A DNA stretch of 64,000 bases from Cyprinodon diabolis. Its lineage: Eukaryota > Chordata > Actinopteri > Cyprinodontiformes > Cyprinodontidae. The notes below the pieces were generated by a model. The model searched no databases. It saw only the letters and a program-made list of their open reading frames with translations, and was not told the origin of the DNA. The stretch lies in the NCBI GenBank assembly GCA_030533445.1, contig JARPUW010000272.1:167763-231762 (forward strand). Direction: 5' to 3'. This document shows, piece after piece, positions 46,297 to 59,343 of the stretch. The translations under genes were made by a program, and so were the position numbers. Position 1 is the stretch's first letter. The number at the start of each line of letters is the position of its first letter.

Positions 46297-46507
46297 GGTG
46301 GGCTCCGCCCGCCTGCTAGGAGCCCTTGCAGCGATGAAAAAAATCACCAATGGCGGGCTCTGCCCGCCTGCTAAGAGCCATTGCAGTGATGAAATCACCA
46401 ATGGCGGGCTCCGCCCGCCTTCTAAGAGCCATTGCAGTGATGAAATCACCAATGGCGGGCTCCGCCCGCCTTCTAAGAGCCATTGCAGTGATGAAATCAC
46501 CAATGGC
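46297..46507 (+). repeat. G array, 4 GC hairpins (unit 15)
   Basis: 211-bp V-type start (GGTGGGC) but with the intact ATCACCAATGGC end of the non-V units, so an exchange probably occurred inside this array. Confidence 0.95.
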
Positions 46508-48912
46508 AATGAGCAATATGCCAGAATGTATGAGTGTGTATAAGGAAGAGGCTTTTATTCTGTAGAGTCCTTGTAGTCTTATTTTGAAAGTCTATCATGA
46601 ATGTGCATCAAAAGATGGGTCACGCCCAGCAGTGATATAGAATCCATTTCCAAATGTTAAATCACTGGTTTTCCATGTTATTAGGTGAATAGTTGCTGTA
46701 TTACAGAGTAAATGGGAGACTTTTATTGTGAAATTTGCTCTGGGGTGTGTTTTGAAAAGGTCACTAGAGTCTAATAAAAACAACCTGGAAGAGTTTGGGT
46801 CATAATGTTGAGCCATTTGCATCAATTAATGCATTAGTATAATCTAGAGGCTTTTATTTTGTAGGGTCCCTGGAGTCTTATTTTGAAAGTCCAACAGAGT
46901 TGTGTTTATAGAAAATGTTCAGACCCGTCAATGATAGTTGATGACTTTCCAATCGTTAAATCACTCTTTTTCCATTTTATTAGGGCAGTAGATGAAGCGG
47001 AAATGGGAGGCTTTTATTTTGAAATTTGCCATAGGGTGTGTTTTAAACAGTCTCCTAGAGTCTATTCTCTAAAATGGGGTTGAGTTTGGGTCATAATGTT
47101 GAGCCATATAGGGCAATAAATATATGTAAAAAATATAGAGGCTTTTATTTTGAAGGGTCCCTGGAGTCTTATTTTGAAAGTCTATCAGTGCTGAGTGGCA
47201 AGGGAAGTGTCATGGACGGCAGTCATATAGTATCCATTTCCCAATGTTAAATCAGTGCTTTCACCCTCCATTAGATTAATATGTGCTGTTTAAAACAGCA
47301 GAGGTAAAATCTGTTTGAAGCTTGGTAACCTTGACAACGCTTAATGAGCCTCTCACTGACACAGACAACAGCTGCACTCACTATTGGTTTCTTCTTCCCA
47401 GGCTTTTTTGTATGGGAAGAACGGCACCAAACAAACGACTGCTGAGCAAAAACCGTATGAGTTATTAAAAAAAAAAATTTCACCATGAGCATCAGCAATC
47501 CTTCGACTCCAACTATACCAACTTTGGTGTATGTGTGTCATTCAGAACAATATTTATGACGACTTGAAAACACATAGTCTGATTCGTTTTTCTCCCATCT
47601 TCAGCTTAAAAAGAATGGAGAAAGGCTGAAACTCATCGACTTTAGGTTGGTCTGGAGGGTTTTTAAGGAAAAGTATTAATCCTACCGTAATTCCGAAGAC
47701 ATTGTGTGAGTCCAGAGGTTTCAGTCTACAAACTGACCAAAAATGGTGACTGTAGGTCCAAATATGTGGCCGTGAGGGCGAGAATAAGATGTTTGATCTT
47801 AAAAAAATGGCCGCCTCACACTAAGATTTCAGCAGCTGCACTCTAGCAGGCTGCTGCAGAAGCTAACTGTCAGCTAGCTTCCAGGTGCTTACCCTCCGAA
47901 CAAACGACTGCTGAGCAAAAACCGTAAAAGGTATCTGAAAAATTCTTTCAGTGAAAGCAACATCTATCCTTTGTCTCAGACTGGGGTAACCTTCATGTCT
48001 GTAGGTCTTTCACAACCCAAAACGAAGCAAAAACAAAATGGTTGGCCCACCTGCTCCTCCCTTTCTTTTAACTGCAGGACCTCACTCTCACTCACCTTTC
48101 AGCTGCTAAAGCACCCCTCTGAACAAACGACTGCTGAGTAAAAACCATAAAAGGTATCTCAAAAATTATTTTTATCTAAGCGACAGCTATATCTTGTCTT
48201 CAATTGGAGTAACTTTCATGGCTGTAGGTCATCTACAAACTGAACGGGAAGAGAAAGAAAAAGAAAAAACGTTTCGTCACACATGAGCTTCTAATTGAGC
48301 TAGCTGCAGCAGGTCACTCACCCAGCTTTGAGGTGCTTAAAATGTCCTCCGAACAAACGACTGCTGAGCAAAAACCGTATGAGTTATTCAAAAAATTCTT
48401 TCACCGTGAGCGTCAGCCATCCTTCGACTCCAACTATGCCAACTTTGGTGTATGTGTGTCATTCAGAAAAATATTTATGACGACTTGAAAACACATAGTC
48501 TGATTCGTTTTTCTCCCCTCTTCTGCTCCAAAACCAATGAAAAACTGCTCTGATTTTCATCGACTTTAGGTCGGTCTGGAGGGTTTTTAAGGAAAAGTAT
48601 TAATCTTACCGTAATTCCGAAGATATTGTGTGGGTCCAGAGATTTCAGTCTACAAACTGACCAAAAATGGTGACTCTAGCTATAAATATGTGGCCGTGAG
48701 GGCGAGTTTAAAATGTTTTTTTGTGTTTAAAAAACGCCTGCCTCACACTCTAGCTTTTCAGTTGCTCCACTCTAGCAGGCTGGATTTTGCTAAAACTTTG
48801 TGGCGCTTGAGGTCTGATTATACAAAAACCGTAGCAGTTATCAACATACCGTCTTCAGTTTTAAATAGACGAAGGATTTATCTACAAACTGAGCTTCAAA
48901 CTGTTTTTCTAG

Positions 48913-51900
48913 GTGAATGTATGCCGACACAGTGAAGTGCTGTTTTTTATGCTTTTTTTTACCTCTTCCCATTCATTTCCTATGGGATTTTTTTGCGACG
49001 TTTTCGCTAATAATTCGCAAACCTTCGGACTAATGAGAAAGTTTTATACAAGCACACATCACCCCATTGGTCCCAACGCGTGTGCCAACTTTGGGCCCGA
49101 TCCGCCAAACCGTGCGGGACTAGTTACGTGCCGAAGTTTTGGGTATACGGGAGAATTATAATAATAATAACTAGAAAATTTCTAAAGAAATTTTGAGGGG
49201 GGCCACCTACTGCCCGTCTGGGGAACCGGGCCAATACGGCCCTGGCAAGTGACGTCGGGGCTCCCCAGACCAACTGCTTACGCCTTTGAGGGCTGCTGAG
49301 GGAAGGAAAGAGGGCAAGTTCATGGGTAAAGAGAGCTGTGTGCCACTTGTGCTGAAATCTGGGAAATAGACGTGCACAGCGTATGATGCACAAGGGTAAT
49401 ATGGGTTGTCCATATTGAAACACAGTGGGTAAAGCCCAGTTGGCGGGCTTCGCCCGCCTGCGAGGAGCCATCTCAGTGAAGAAAAAAATCACCAATGGCG
49501 GGCTCTGCCCGCCTTCTAAGAGCCATTGCAGTGATGAAATCACCAATGGCGGGCTCCGCCCGCCTGCTAAGAGCCATTGCAGTGATGTAATCACCTTTGG
49601 CGGGCTCCGCCCGCCTTCTAAGAGCCATTGCAGTGATGAAATCACCAATGGCAATGAGCAATATGCCAGAATGTATGAGTGTGTATAAGGAAGAGGCTTT
49701 TATTCTGTAGAGTCCTTGTAGTCTTATTTTGAAAGTCTATCATGAATGTGCATCAAAAGATGGGTCACGCCCAGCAGTGATATAGAATCCATTTCCAAAT
49801 GTTAAATCACTGGTTTTCCATGTTATTAGGTGAATAGTTGCTGTATTACAGAGTAAATGGGAGACTTTTATTGTGAAATTTGCTCTGGGGTGTGTTTTGA
49901 AAAGGTCACTAGAGTCTAATAAAAACAACCTGGAAGAGTTTGGGTCATAATGTTGAGCCATTTGCATCAATTAATGCATTACTATAATCTAGAGGCTTTT
50001 ATTTTGTAGGGTCCCTGGAGTCTTATTTTGAAAGTCCAACAGAGTTGTGTTTATAGAAAATGTTCAGACCCGTCAATGATAGTTGATTACTTTCCAATCG
50101 TTAAATCACTCTTTTTCCATGTTATTAGGGCAGTAGATGAAGCGGAAATGGGAGGCTTTTATTTTGAAATTTGCTATAGGGTGTGTTTTAAACAGTCTCC
50201 TAGAGTCTATTCTCTAAAACGGGGTTGAGTTTGGGTCATAATGTTGAGCCATATAGGGCAATAAATATATGTAAAAAATATAGAGGCTTTTATTTTGTAG
50301 GGTCCCTGGAGTCTTATTTTGAAAGTCTATCAGTGCTGAGTGGCAAGGGAAGTGTCATGGACAGCAGTCATATAGTATCCATTTCCCAATGTTAAATCAG
50401 TCCTTTCACCCTCCATTAGATTAATATGTGCTGTTTAAAACAGCAGAGGTAAAATCTGTTTGAAGCTTGGTAACCTTGACAACGCTTAACGAGCCTCTCA
50501 CTGACACAGACAACAGCTGCACTCACTATTGGTTTCTTCTTCCCAGGCTTTTTTGTATGGGAAGAACGGCACCGAACAAACGACTACTGATCAAAAACCG
50601 TATGAGTTATTCAAAAAACATTTTCACCATGAGCATCAGCAATCCTTCGACTCCAACTATACCAACTTTGGTGTATGTGTGTCATTCAGAAAAATATTTA
50701 TGACGAGTTGAAAACACATAGTCTGATTCGTTTCTCTCCCATCTTCAGCTCAAAAAGAATAGAGAAAGGCTGAAACTCTCATCGACTTTAGGTTGGTCTG
50801 GAGGGTTTTTAAGGAAAAGTATTAATCCTACCGTAATTCCGAAGACATTGTGTGAGTCCAGAGGTTTCAGTCTACAAACTGACCAAAAATGGTGACTGTA
50901 GCTCCAAATATGTGGCCGTGAGGGCGAGAATAAGATGTTTGATCTTAAAAAAATGGCCGCCTCACACTAAGATTTCAGCAGCTGCACTCTAGCAGGCTGC
51001 TGCAGAAGCTAACTGTCAGCTAGCTTCCAGGTGCTTACCCTCCGAACAAACGACTGCTGAGCAAAAACCGTAAAAGATATCTGAAAAATTCTTTCAGTGA
51101 AAGCAACATCTATCCTTTGTCTCAGACTGGGGTAACCTTCATGTCTGTAGGTCTTTCACAACCCAAAACGAAGCACAAACAAAATGGTTGGCCCACCTGC
51201 TCCTCCCTTTGTTTGAACTGCAGGACCTCACTCTCACTCACCTTTTAGCTGCTAAAGCACCCCTCCGAACAAACGACTGCTGAGTAAAAACCGTAAAAGG
51301 TATCTGAAAAATTCTTTTTATCTAAGCGACAGCTATATCTTGTCTTCAATTGGAGTAACTTTCATGGCTGTAGGTCATCTACAAACTGAATGGGAAGAGA
51401 AAGAAAAAGAAAAAACGTTTCATCACACCTAAGCTTCTAATTGAGCTAGCTGCAGCAGGTCACTGTCACTCAGCTTTCAGGTGCTTAAAATGTCCTCCGA
51501 ACAAACGACTGCTGAGCAAAAACCGTATGAGTTATTCAAAAAATTTTTTCACCGTGAGCGTCAGTCATCCTTCGACTCCAACTATGCCAACTTTGGTGTA
51601 TGTGTGTCATTCAGAAAAATATTTATGACGAGTTTAAAACACATAGTCGGATTCGTTTTTCTCCCCTCTTCTGCTCCAAAACCAATGAAAAACGGCTCTG
51701 ATTTTCATCGACTTTAGGTCGGTCTGGAGGGTTTTTAAGGAAAAGTATTAATCCTACCGTAATTCCGAAGATATTGTGTGGGTCCAGAGATTTCAGTCTA
51801 CAAACTGACCAAAAATGGTGACTCTAGCTATAAATATGTGGCCGTGAGGGCGAGTTTAAAATGTTTTTTTGTGTTTAAAAAACGCCTGCCTCACACTCTA

Positions 51901-52060
51901 GCTTTTCAGTTGCTCCACTCTAGCAGGCTGGATTTTGCTAAAACTTTGTGGCGCTTGAGGTCTGATTATACAAAAACCGTAGCAGTTATCAACATACCGT
52001 CTTCAGTTTTAAATAGACGAAGGATTTATCTACAAACTGAGCTTCAAACTGTTTTTCTAG
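48913..52060 (+). repeat. Macrosatellite unit 16 (3,148 bp), shortest unit
   Basis: No H module; two extra TAA triplets. A1 begins at 49692. It carries one O-type marker (ATTACTATAATC at the end of A1) but not the others, so an O-type tract ends within the A block. B4 has the open 75-codon frame. Confidence 0.97.
49442..49652 (+). repeat. G array, 4 GC hairpins, 27-bp deletion (unit 16)
   Basis: This is the non-V form lacking the 27 bp that run from TGTTACCATT through the next GC palindrome. The missing stretch lies between two identical 17-bp palindromes, as expected from slippage or recombination between them. The first spacer reads CTGCGAGGAGCC. Confidence 0.95.
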
Positions 52061-52315
52061 GTGAATGTATGCCGACACAGTGAAGTGCTGTTTTTTATGC
52101 TTTTTTTTTCCTCTCCCCATTCATTTCCTATGGGATTTTTTTGCGACGTTTTCGCTAATAATTCGCAAACCTTCGGACTAATGAGAAAGTTTTATACAAG
52201 CACACATCACCCCATTGGTCCCGACGCGTGTGCCAACTTTGGGCCCGATCCGCCAAACCGTGCGGGACTAGTTACGCGCCGAAGTTTTGGGTATACGGGA
52301 GAATTATAATAATAA

Positions 52316-52519
52316 TAATACGCGGAATAAATATGTGCAATAGTAGTAGGTGGGCCATGCCTTCGGCATGTGGCCCCCCAATAATACGCGGAATAAATAT
52401 GTGCAATAGTAGTAGGTGGGCCATGCCTTCGGCATGTGGCCCCCCAATAATAATAATACGCGGAATAAATATGTGCAATAGTAGTAGGTGGGCCATGCCT
52501 TCGGCATGTGGCCCCCCAA
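52316..52519 (+). repeat. H array, 3 copies (unit 17)
   Basis: Spacing 66 then 72 bp, identical in pattern to unit 8. Confidence 0.95.
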
Positions 52520-52790
52520 CTAGAAAATTTCTAAAGAAATTTTGAGGGGGGCCACCTACTGCCCGTCTGGGGAACAGGGCCAATACGGCCCTGGCAAGTT
52601 ATGTCGGGGCTCCCCAGACCAACTGCTTACGCCTTTGAGGGCTGCTGAGGGAAGGAAAGAGGGCTAGGTCATGGGCAAAGAGAGCTGTGTGCCACTTGTG
52701 CTGAAATCTGGGAAATAGACGTGCACAGCGTATGATGCAAAAGGGTAATATGGGTTGTCCATATTGAACCGCAGTGGGTAAAGCTCAGTT

Positions 52791-53001
52791 GGTGGGCTCC
52801 GCCCGCCTGCTAGGAGCCCTTGCAGCGATGAAAAAAATCACCAATGGCGGGCTCTGCCCGCCTGCTAAGAGCCATTGCAGTGATGAAATCACCAATGGCG
52901 GGCTCCGCCCGCCTTCTAAGAGCCATTGCAGTGATGAAATCACCAATGGCGGGCTCCGCCCGCCTTCTAAGAGCCATTGCAGTGATGAAATTACAAATGG
53001 C
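52791..53001 (+). repeat. G array, 4 GC hairpins (unit 17)
   Basis: 211-bp V-type form. Confidence 0.95.
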
Positions 53002-55408
53002 AATGAGCAATATGCCAGAATGTATGAGTGTGTATAAGGAAGAGGCTTTTATTCTGTAGAGTCCCTGGAGTCTTATTTTGAAAGTCTATCATGGAAGTGC
53101 ATCTAAAGATGGGTCATGCCCAGCAGTTATATAGAATCAATTTCCAAATGTTAAATCACTGGTTTTCCATGTTATTAGGTGAATAGTTGCTGTATTACAG
53201 AGTAAATGGGAGACTTTTATTGTGAAATTTGCTCTGGGTGTGTTTTGAAAAGGTCACTAGAGTCTAATAAAAACAACCTGGAAGAGTTTGGGTCATAATG
53301 TTGAGCCATTTGCATCAATTAATGCATTAGTATAATCTAGAGGCTTTTATTTTGTAGGGTCGCTGGAGTCTTATTTTGAAAGTCCAACAGAGTTGTGTTT
53401 ATAGAAAATGTTCAGACCCGTCAATGATAGTTGATTACTTTCCAATCGTTAAATCACTCTTTTTCCATGTTATTAGGGCAGTAGATGAAGCGGAAATGGG
53501 AGGCTTTTATTTTGAAATTTGCTATAGGGTGTGTTTTAAACAGTCTCCTAGAGTCTATTCTCTAAAACGGGGTTGAGTTTGGGTCATAATATTGAGCCAT
53601 ATAGGGCAATAAATATATGTAAAAAATATAGAGGCTTTTATTTTGTAGGGTCCCTGGAGTCTTATTTTGAAAGTCTATCAGTGCTGAGTGGCAAGGGAAG
53701 TGTCATGGACAGCAGTCATATAGTATCCATTTCCCAATGTTAAATCAGTCCTTTCACCCTCCATTAGATTAATATGTGCTGTTTAAAACAGCAGAGGTAA
53801 AATCTGTTTGAAGCTTGGTAACCTTGACAACGCTTAACGAGCCTCTCACTGACACAGACAACAGCTGCACTCACTATTGGTTTCTTCTTCCCAGGCTTTT
53901 TTGTATGGGAAGAACGGCAACGAAAACAAACGACTACTGATCAAAAACCGTATGAGTTATTCAAAAAACATTTTCACCATGAGCATCAGCAATCCTTCGA
54001 CTCCAAGTATACCAACTTTGGTGTATGTGTGTCATTCAGAACAATATTTATGACGACTTGAAAACACATAGTCTGATTCGTTTCTCTCCCATCTTCAGCT
54101 CAAAAAGAATGGAGAAAGGCTGAAACTCATCGACTTTAGGTTGGTCTGGAGGGTTTTTAAGGAAAAGTATTAATCCTACCGTAATTCCGAAGACATTGTG
54201 TGAGTCCAGAGGTTTCAGTCTACAAACTGACCAAAAATGGTGACTGTAGCTCCAAATATGTGGCCGTGAGGGCGAGAATAAGATGTTTGATCTTAAAAAA
54301 ATGGCCGCCTCACACTAAGATTTCAGCAGCTGCACTCTAGCAGGCTGCTGCAGAAGCTAACTGTCAGCTAGCTTCCAGGTGCTTACCCTCCGAACAAACG
54401 ACTGCTGAGCAAAAACCGTAAAAGATATCTGAAAAATTCTTTCAGTGAAAGCAACATCTATCCTTTGTCTCAGACTGGGGTAACCTTCATGTCTGTAGGT
54501 CTTTCACAACCCAAAACGAAGCACAAACAAAATGGTTGGCCCACCTGCTCCTCCCTTTGTTTGAACTGCAGGACCTCACTCTCACTCACCTTTTAGCTGC
54601 TAAAGCACCCCTCCGAACAAACGACTGCTGAGTAAAAACCGTAAAAGGTGTCTGAAAAATTCTTTTTATCTAAGCGACAGCTATATCTTGTCTTCAATTG
54701 GAGTAACTTTCATGGCTGTAGGTCATCTACAAACTGAATGGGAAGAGAAAGAAAAAGAAAAAACGTTTCATCACACCTAAGCTTCTAATTGAGCTAGCTG
54801 CAGCAGGTCACTGTCACTCAGCTTTCAGGTGCTTAAAATGTCCTCCGAACAAACGACTGCTGAGCAAAAACCGTATGAGTTATTCAAAAAATTTTTTCAC
54901 CGTGAGCGTCAGACATCCTTCGACTCCAACTATGCCAACTTTGGTGTATGTGTGTCATTCAGAAAAATATTTATGACGAGTTTAAAACACATAGTCGGAT
55001 TCGTTTTTCTCCCCTCTTCTGCTCCAAAACCAATGAAAAACGGCTCTGATTTTCATCGACTTTAGGTCGGTCTGGAGGGTTTTTAAGGAAAAGTATTAAT
55101 CCTACCGTAATTCCGAAGATATTGTGTGGGTCCAGAGATTTCAGTCTACAAACTGACCAAAAATGGTGACTCTAGCTATAAATATGTGGCCGTGAGGGCG
55201 AGTTTAAAATGTTTTTTTGTGTTTAAAAAACGCCTGCCTCACACTCTAGCTTTTCAGTTGCTCCACTCTAGCAGGCTGGATTTTGCTAAAACTTTGTGGC
55301 GCTTGAGGTCTGATTATACAAAAACCGTAGCAGTTATCAACATACCGTCTTCAGTTTTAAATAGACGAAGGATTTATCTACAAACTGAGCTTCAAACTGT
55401 TTTTCTAG

Positions 55409-58400
55409 GTGAATGTATGCCGACACAGTGAAGTGCTGTTTTTTATGCTTTTTTTTTCCTCTCCCCATTCATTTCCTATGGGATTTTTTTGCGACGTTTT
55501 CGCTAATAATTCGCAAACCTTCGGACTAATGAGAAAGTTTTATACAAGCACACATCACCCCATTGGTCCCGACGCGTGTGCCAACTTTGGGCCCGATCCG
55601 CCAAACCGTGCGGGACTAGTTACGCGCCGAAGTTTTGGGTATACGGGAGAATTATAATAACTAGAAAATTTCTAAAGAAATTTTGAGGGGGGCCACCTAC
55701 TGCCCGTCTGGGGAACCGGGCCAATACGGCCCTGGCAAGTGACGTCGGGGCTCCCCAGAGCAACTGCTTACGCCTTTGAGGGCTGCTGAGGGAAGGAAAG
55801 AGGGCAAGTTCATGGGCAAAGAGAGCTGTGTGCCACTTGTGCTGAAATCTGGGAAATAGACGTGCACAGCGTATGATGCACAAGGGTAATATGGGTTGTC
55901 CATATTGAAACACAGTGGGTAAAGCCCAGTTTGCGGGCTTCGCCCGCCTTCTGGGATCCTTCTCAGTGAAGAAAAAAATCACCAATGGCGGGCTCTGCCC
56001 GCCTTCTAAGAGCCATTGCAGTGATGAAATCACCAATGGCGGGCTCCGCCCGCCTGCTAAGAGCCATTGCAGTGATGTAATCACCTTTGGCGGGCTCCGC
56101 CCGCCTGTTACCATTGGCGGGCTCCGCCCGCCTTCTAAGAGCCATTGCAGTGATGAAATCACCAATGGCAATGAGCAATATGCCAGAATGTATGAGTGTG
56201 TATAAGGAAGAGGCTTTTATTCTGTAGAGTCCTTGTAGTCTTATTTTGAAAGTCTATCATGAATGTGCATCAAAAGATGGGTCACGCCCAGCAGTGATAT
56301 AGAATCCATTTCCAAATGTTAAATCACTGGTTTTCCATGTTATTAGGTGAATAGTTGCTGTATTACAGAGTAAATGGGAGACTTTTATTGTGAAATTTGC
56401 TCTGGGTGTGTTTTGAAAAGGTCACTAGAGTCTAATAAAAACAACCTGGAAGAGTTTGGGTCATAATGTTGAGCCATTTGCATCAATTAATGCATTAGTA
56501 TAATCTAGAGGCTTTTATTTTGTAGGGTCCCTGGAGTCTTATTTTGAAAGTCCAACAGAGTTGTGTTTATAGAAAATGTTCAGACCCGTCAATGATAGTT
56601 GATTACTTTCCAATCGTTAAATCACTCTTTTTCCATGTTATTAGGGCAGTAGATGAAGCGGAAATGGGAGGCTTTTATTTTGAAATTTGCTATAGGGTGT
56701 GTTTTAAACAGTCTCCTAGAGTCTATTCTCTAAAACGGGGTTGAGTTTGGGTCATAATGTTGAGCCATATAGGGCAATAAATATATGTAAAAAATATAGA
56801 GGCTTTTATTTTGTAGGGTCCCTGGAGTCTTATTTTGAAAGTCTATCAGTGCTGAGTGGCAAGGGAAGTGTCATGGACAGCAGTCATATAGTATCCATTT
56901 CCCAATGTTAAATCAGTCCTTTCACCCTCCATTAGATTAATATGTGCTGTTTAAAACAGCAGAGGTAAAATCTGTTTGAAGCTTGGTAACCTTGACAACG
57001 CTTAACGAGCCTCTCACTGACACAGACAACAGCTGCACTCACTATTGGTTTCTTCTTCCCAGGCTTTTTTGTATGGGAAGAACGGCACCGAACAAACGAC
57101 TACTGATCAAAAACCGTATGAGTTATTCAAAAAACATTTTCACCATGAGCATCAGCAATCCTTCGACTCCAACTATACCAACTTTGGTGTATGTGTGTCA
57201 TTCAGAACAATATTTATGACGACTTGAAAACACATAGTCTGATTCGTTTCTCTCCCATCTTCAGCTCAAAAAGAATAGAGAAAGGCTGAAACTCTCATCG
57301 ACTTTAGGTTGGTCTGGAGGGTTTTTAAGGAAAAGTATTAATCCTACCGTAATTCCGAAGACATTGTGTGAGTCCAGAGGTTTCAGTCTACAAACTGACC
57401 AAAAATGGTGACTGTAGCTCCAAATATGTGGCCGTGAGGGCGAGAATAAGATGTTTGATCTTAAAAAAATGGCCGCCTCACACTAAGATTTCAGCAGCTG
57501 CACTCTAGCAGGCTGCTGCAGAAGCTAACTGTCAGCTAGCTTCCAGGTGCTTACCCTCCGAACAAACGACTGCTGAGCAAAAACCGTAAAAGATATCTGA
57601 AAAATTCTTTCAGTGAAAGCAACATCTATCCTTTGTCTCAGACTGGGGTAACCTTCATGTCTGTAGGTCTTTCACAACCCAAAACGAAGCACAAACAAAA
57701 TGGTTGGCCCACCTGCTCCTCCCTTTGTTTGAACTGCAGGACCTCACTCTCACTCACCTTTTAGCTGCTAAAGCACCCCTCCGAACAAACGACTGCTGAG
57801 TAAAAACCGTAAAAGGTATCTGAAAAATTCTTTTTATCTAAGCGACAGCTATATCTTGTCTTCAATTGGAGTAACTTTCATGGCTGTAGGTCATCTACAA
57901 ACTGAATGGGAAGAGAAAGAAAAAGAAAAAACGTTTCATCACACCTAAGCTTCTAATTGAGCTAGCTGCAGCAGGTCACTGTCACTCAGCTTTCAGGTGC
58001 TTAAAATGTCCTCCGAACAAACGACTGCTGAGCAAAAACCGTATGAGTTATTCAAAAAATTTTTTCACCGTGAGCGTCAGTCATCCTTCGACTCCAACTA
58101 TGCCAACTTTGGTGTATGTGTGTCATTCAGAAAAATATTTATGACGAGTTTAAAACACATAGTCGGATTCGTTTTTCTCCCCTCTTCTGCTCCAAAACCA
58201 ATGAAAAACGGCTCTGATTTTCATCGACTTTAGGTCGGTCTGGAGGGTTTTTAAGGAAAAGTATTAATCCTACCGTAATTCCGAAGATATTGTGTGGGTC
58301 CAGAGATTTCAGTGTACAAACTGACCAAAAATGGTGACTCTAGCTATAAATCTGTGGCCGTGAGGGCGAGTTTAAAATGTTTTTTTGTGTTTAAAAAACG

Positions 58401-58576
58401 CCTGCCTCACACTCTAGCTTTTCAGTTGCTCCACTCTAGCAGGCTGGATTTTGCTAAAACTTTGTGGCGCTTGAGGTCTGATTATACAAAAACCGTAGCA
58501 GTTATCAACATACCGTCTTCAGTTTTAAATAGACGAAGGATTTATCTACAAACTGAGCTTCAAACTGTTTTTCTAG
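55409..58576 (+). repeat. Macrosatellite unit 18 (3,168 bp)
   Basis: No H module; A1 begins at 56209. Block S has CCCCAGAGCAAC, breaking the last pair of the 9-bp foldback. B1 lacks the V-type insertion but has the V-type AGAACAATATT and GACGACTTG, so a short V tract is embedded. B4 has the open frame. Confidence 0.97.
55932..56169 (+). repeat. G array, 5 GC hairpins (unit 18)
   Basis: 238-bp form with a degraded first element (TGCGGGC arm) and a unique CTTCTGGGATCCTTC spacer. Confidence 0.93.
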
Positions 58577-58831
58577 GTGAATGTATGGCGACACAGTGAA
58601 GTGCTGTTTTTTATGCTTTTTTTTTCCTCTCCCCATTCATTTCCTATGGGATTTTTTTGCGACGTTTTCGCTAATAATTCGCAAACCTTCGGACTAATGA
58701 GAAAGTTTTATACAAGCACACATCACCCCATTGGTCCCGACGCGTGTGCCAACTTTGGGCCCGATCCGCCAAACCGTGCGGGACTAGTTACGCGCCGAAA
58801 TTTTGGGTATACGGGAGAATTATAATAATAA

Positions 58832-58963
58832 TAATACGCGGAATAAATATGTGCAATAGTAGTAGGTGGGCCATGCCTTCGGCATGTGGCCCCCCAATAA
58901 TACGCGGAATAAATATGTGCAATAGTAGTAGGTGGGCCATGCCTTCGGCATGTGGCCCCCCAA
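58832..58963 (+). repeat. H array, 2 copies (unit 19)
   Basis: Two 66-bp copies, 132 bp, same pattern as unit 5. Confidence 0.95.
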
Positions 58964-59234
58964 CTAGAAAATTTCTAAAGAAATTTTGAGGGGGGCCACC
59001 TACTGCCCGTCTGGGGAACAGGGCCAATACGGCCCTGGCAAGTGATGTCGGGGCTCCCCAGACCAACTGCTTACGCCTTTGAGGGCTGCTGAGGGAAGGA
59101 AAGAGGGCTAGGTCATGGGCAAAGAGAGCTGTGTGCCACTTGTGCTGAAATCTGGGAAATAGACGTGCACAGCGTATGATGCAAAAGGGTAATATGGGTT
59201 GTCCATATTGAACCGCAGTGGGTAAAGCTCAGTT

Positions 59235-59343
59235 GGTGGGCTCCGCCCGCCTGCTAGGAGCCCTTGCAGCGATGAAAAAAATCACCAATGGCGGGCTCTG
59301 CCCGCCTGCTAAGAGCCATTGCAGTGATGAAATCACCAATGGC
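59235..59343 (+). repeat. G array, 2 GC hairpins, contracted (unit 19)
   Basis: 109 bp, exactly two 51-bp periods shorter than the 211-bp V-type array. This is the smallest G array in the window. Confidence 0.95.

Larger units (their letters stand above)
45702..48912 (+). repeat. Macrosatellite unit 15 (3,211 bp)
   Basis: One H module; A1 begins at 46547. Its B block is the most divergent in the window: GGCACCAAACAAACG, a longer A run at about 47467-47476, CCCCTCTGAACAAACG, ACCATAAAAGG, TCTCAAAAATT, AAAACTGCTCTG and AATCTTACCG. The A2/A3 variants are shared with neighbouring unit 14. It looks like an older or less homogenised copy. Confidence 0.97.
52061..55408 (+). repeat. Macrosatellite unit 17 (3,348 bp)
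   Basis: Three H modules and a V-type G/A region, matching unit 8 nine units upstream. From B3 on it departs from unit 8 and resembles units 14 and 19 (AAAAGGTGTCTG, AGTCGGATTC). A1 begins at 53041. B4 has the open 75-codon frame with a private CAGACATCC. Confidence 0.97.
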
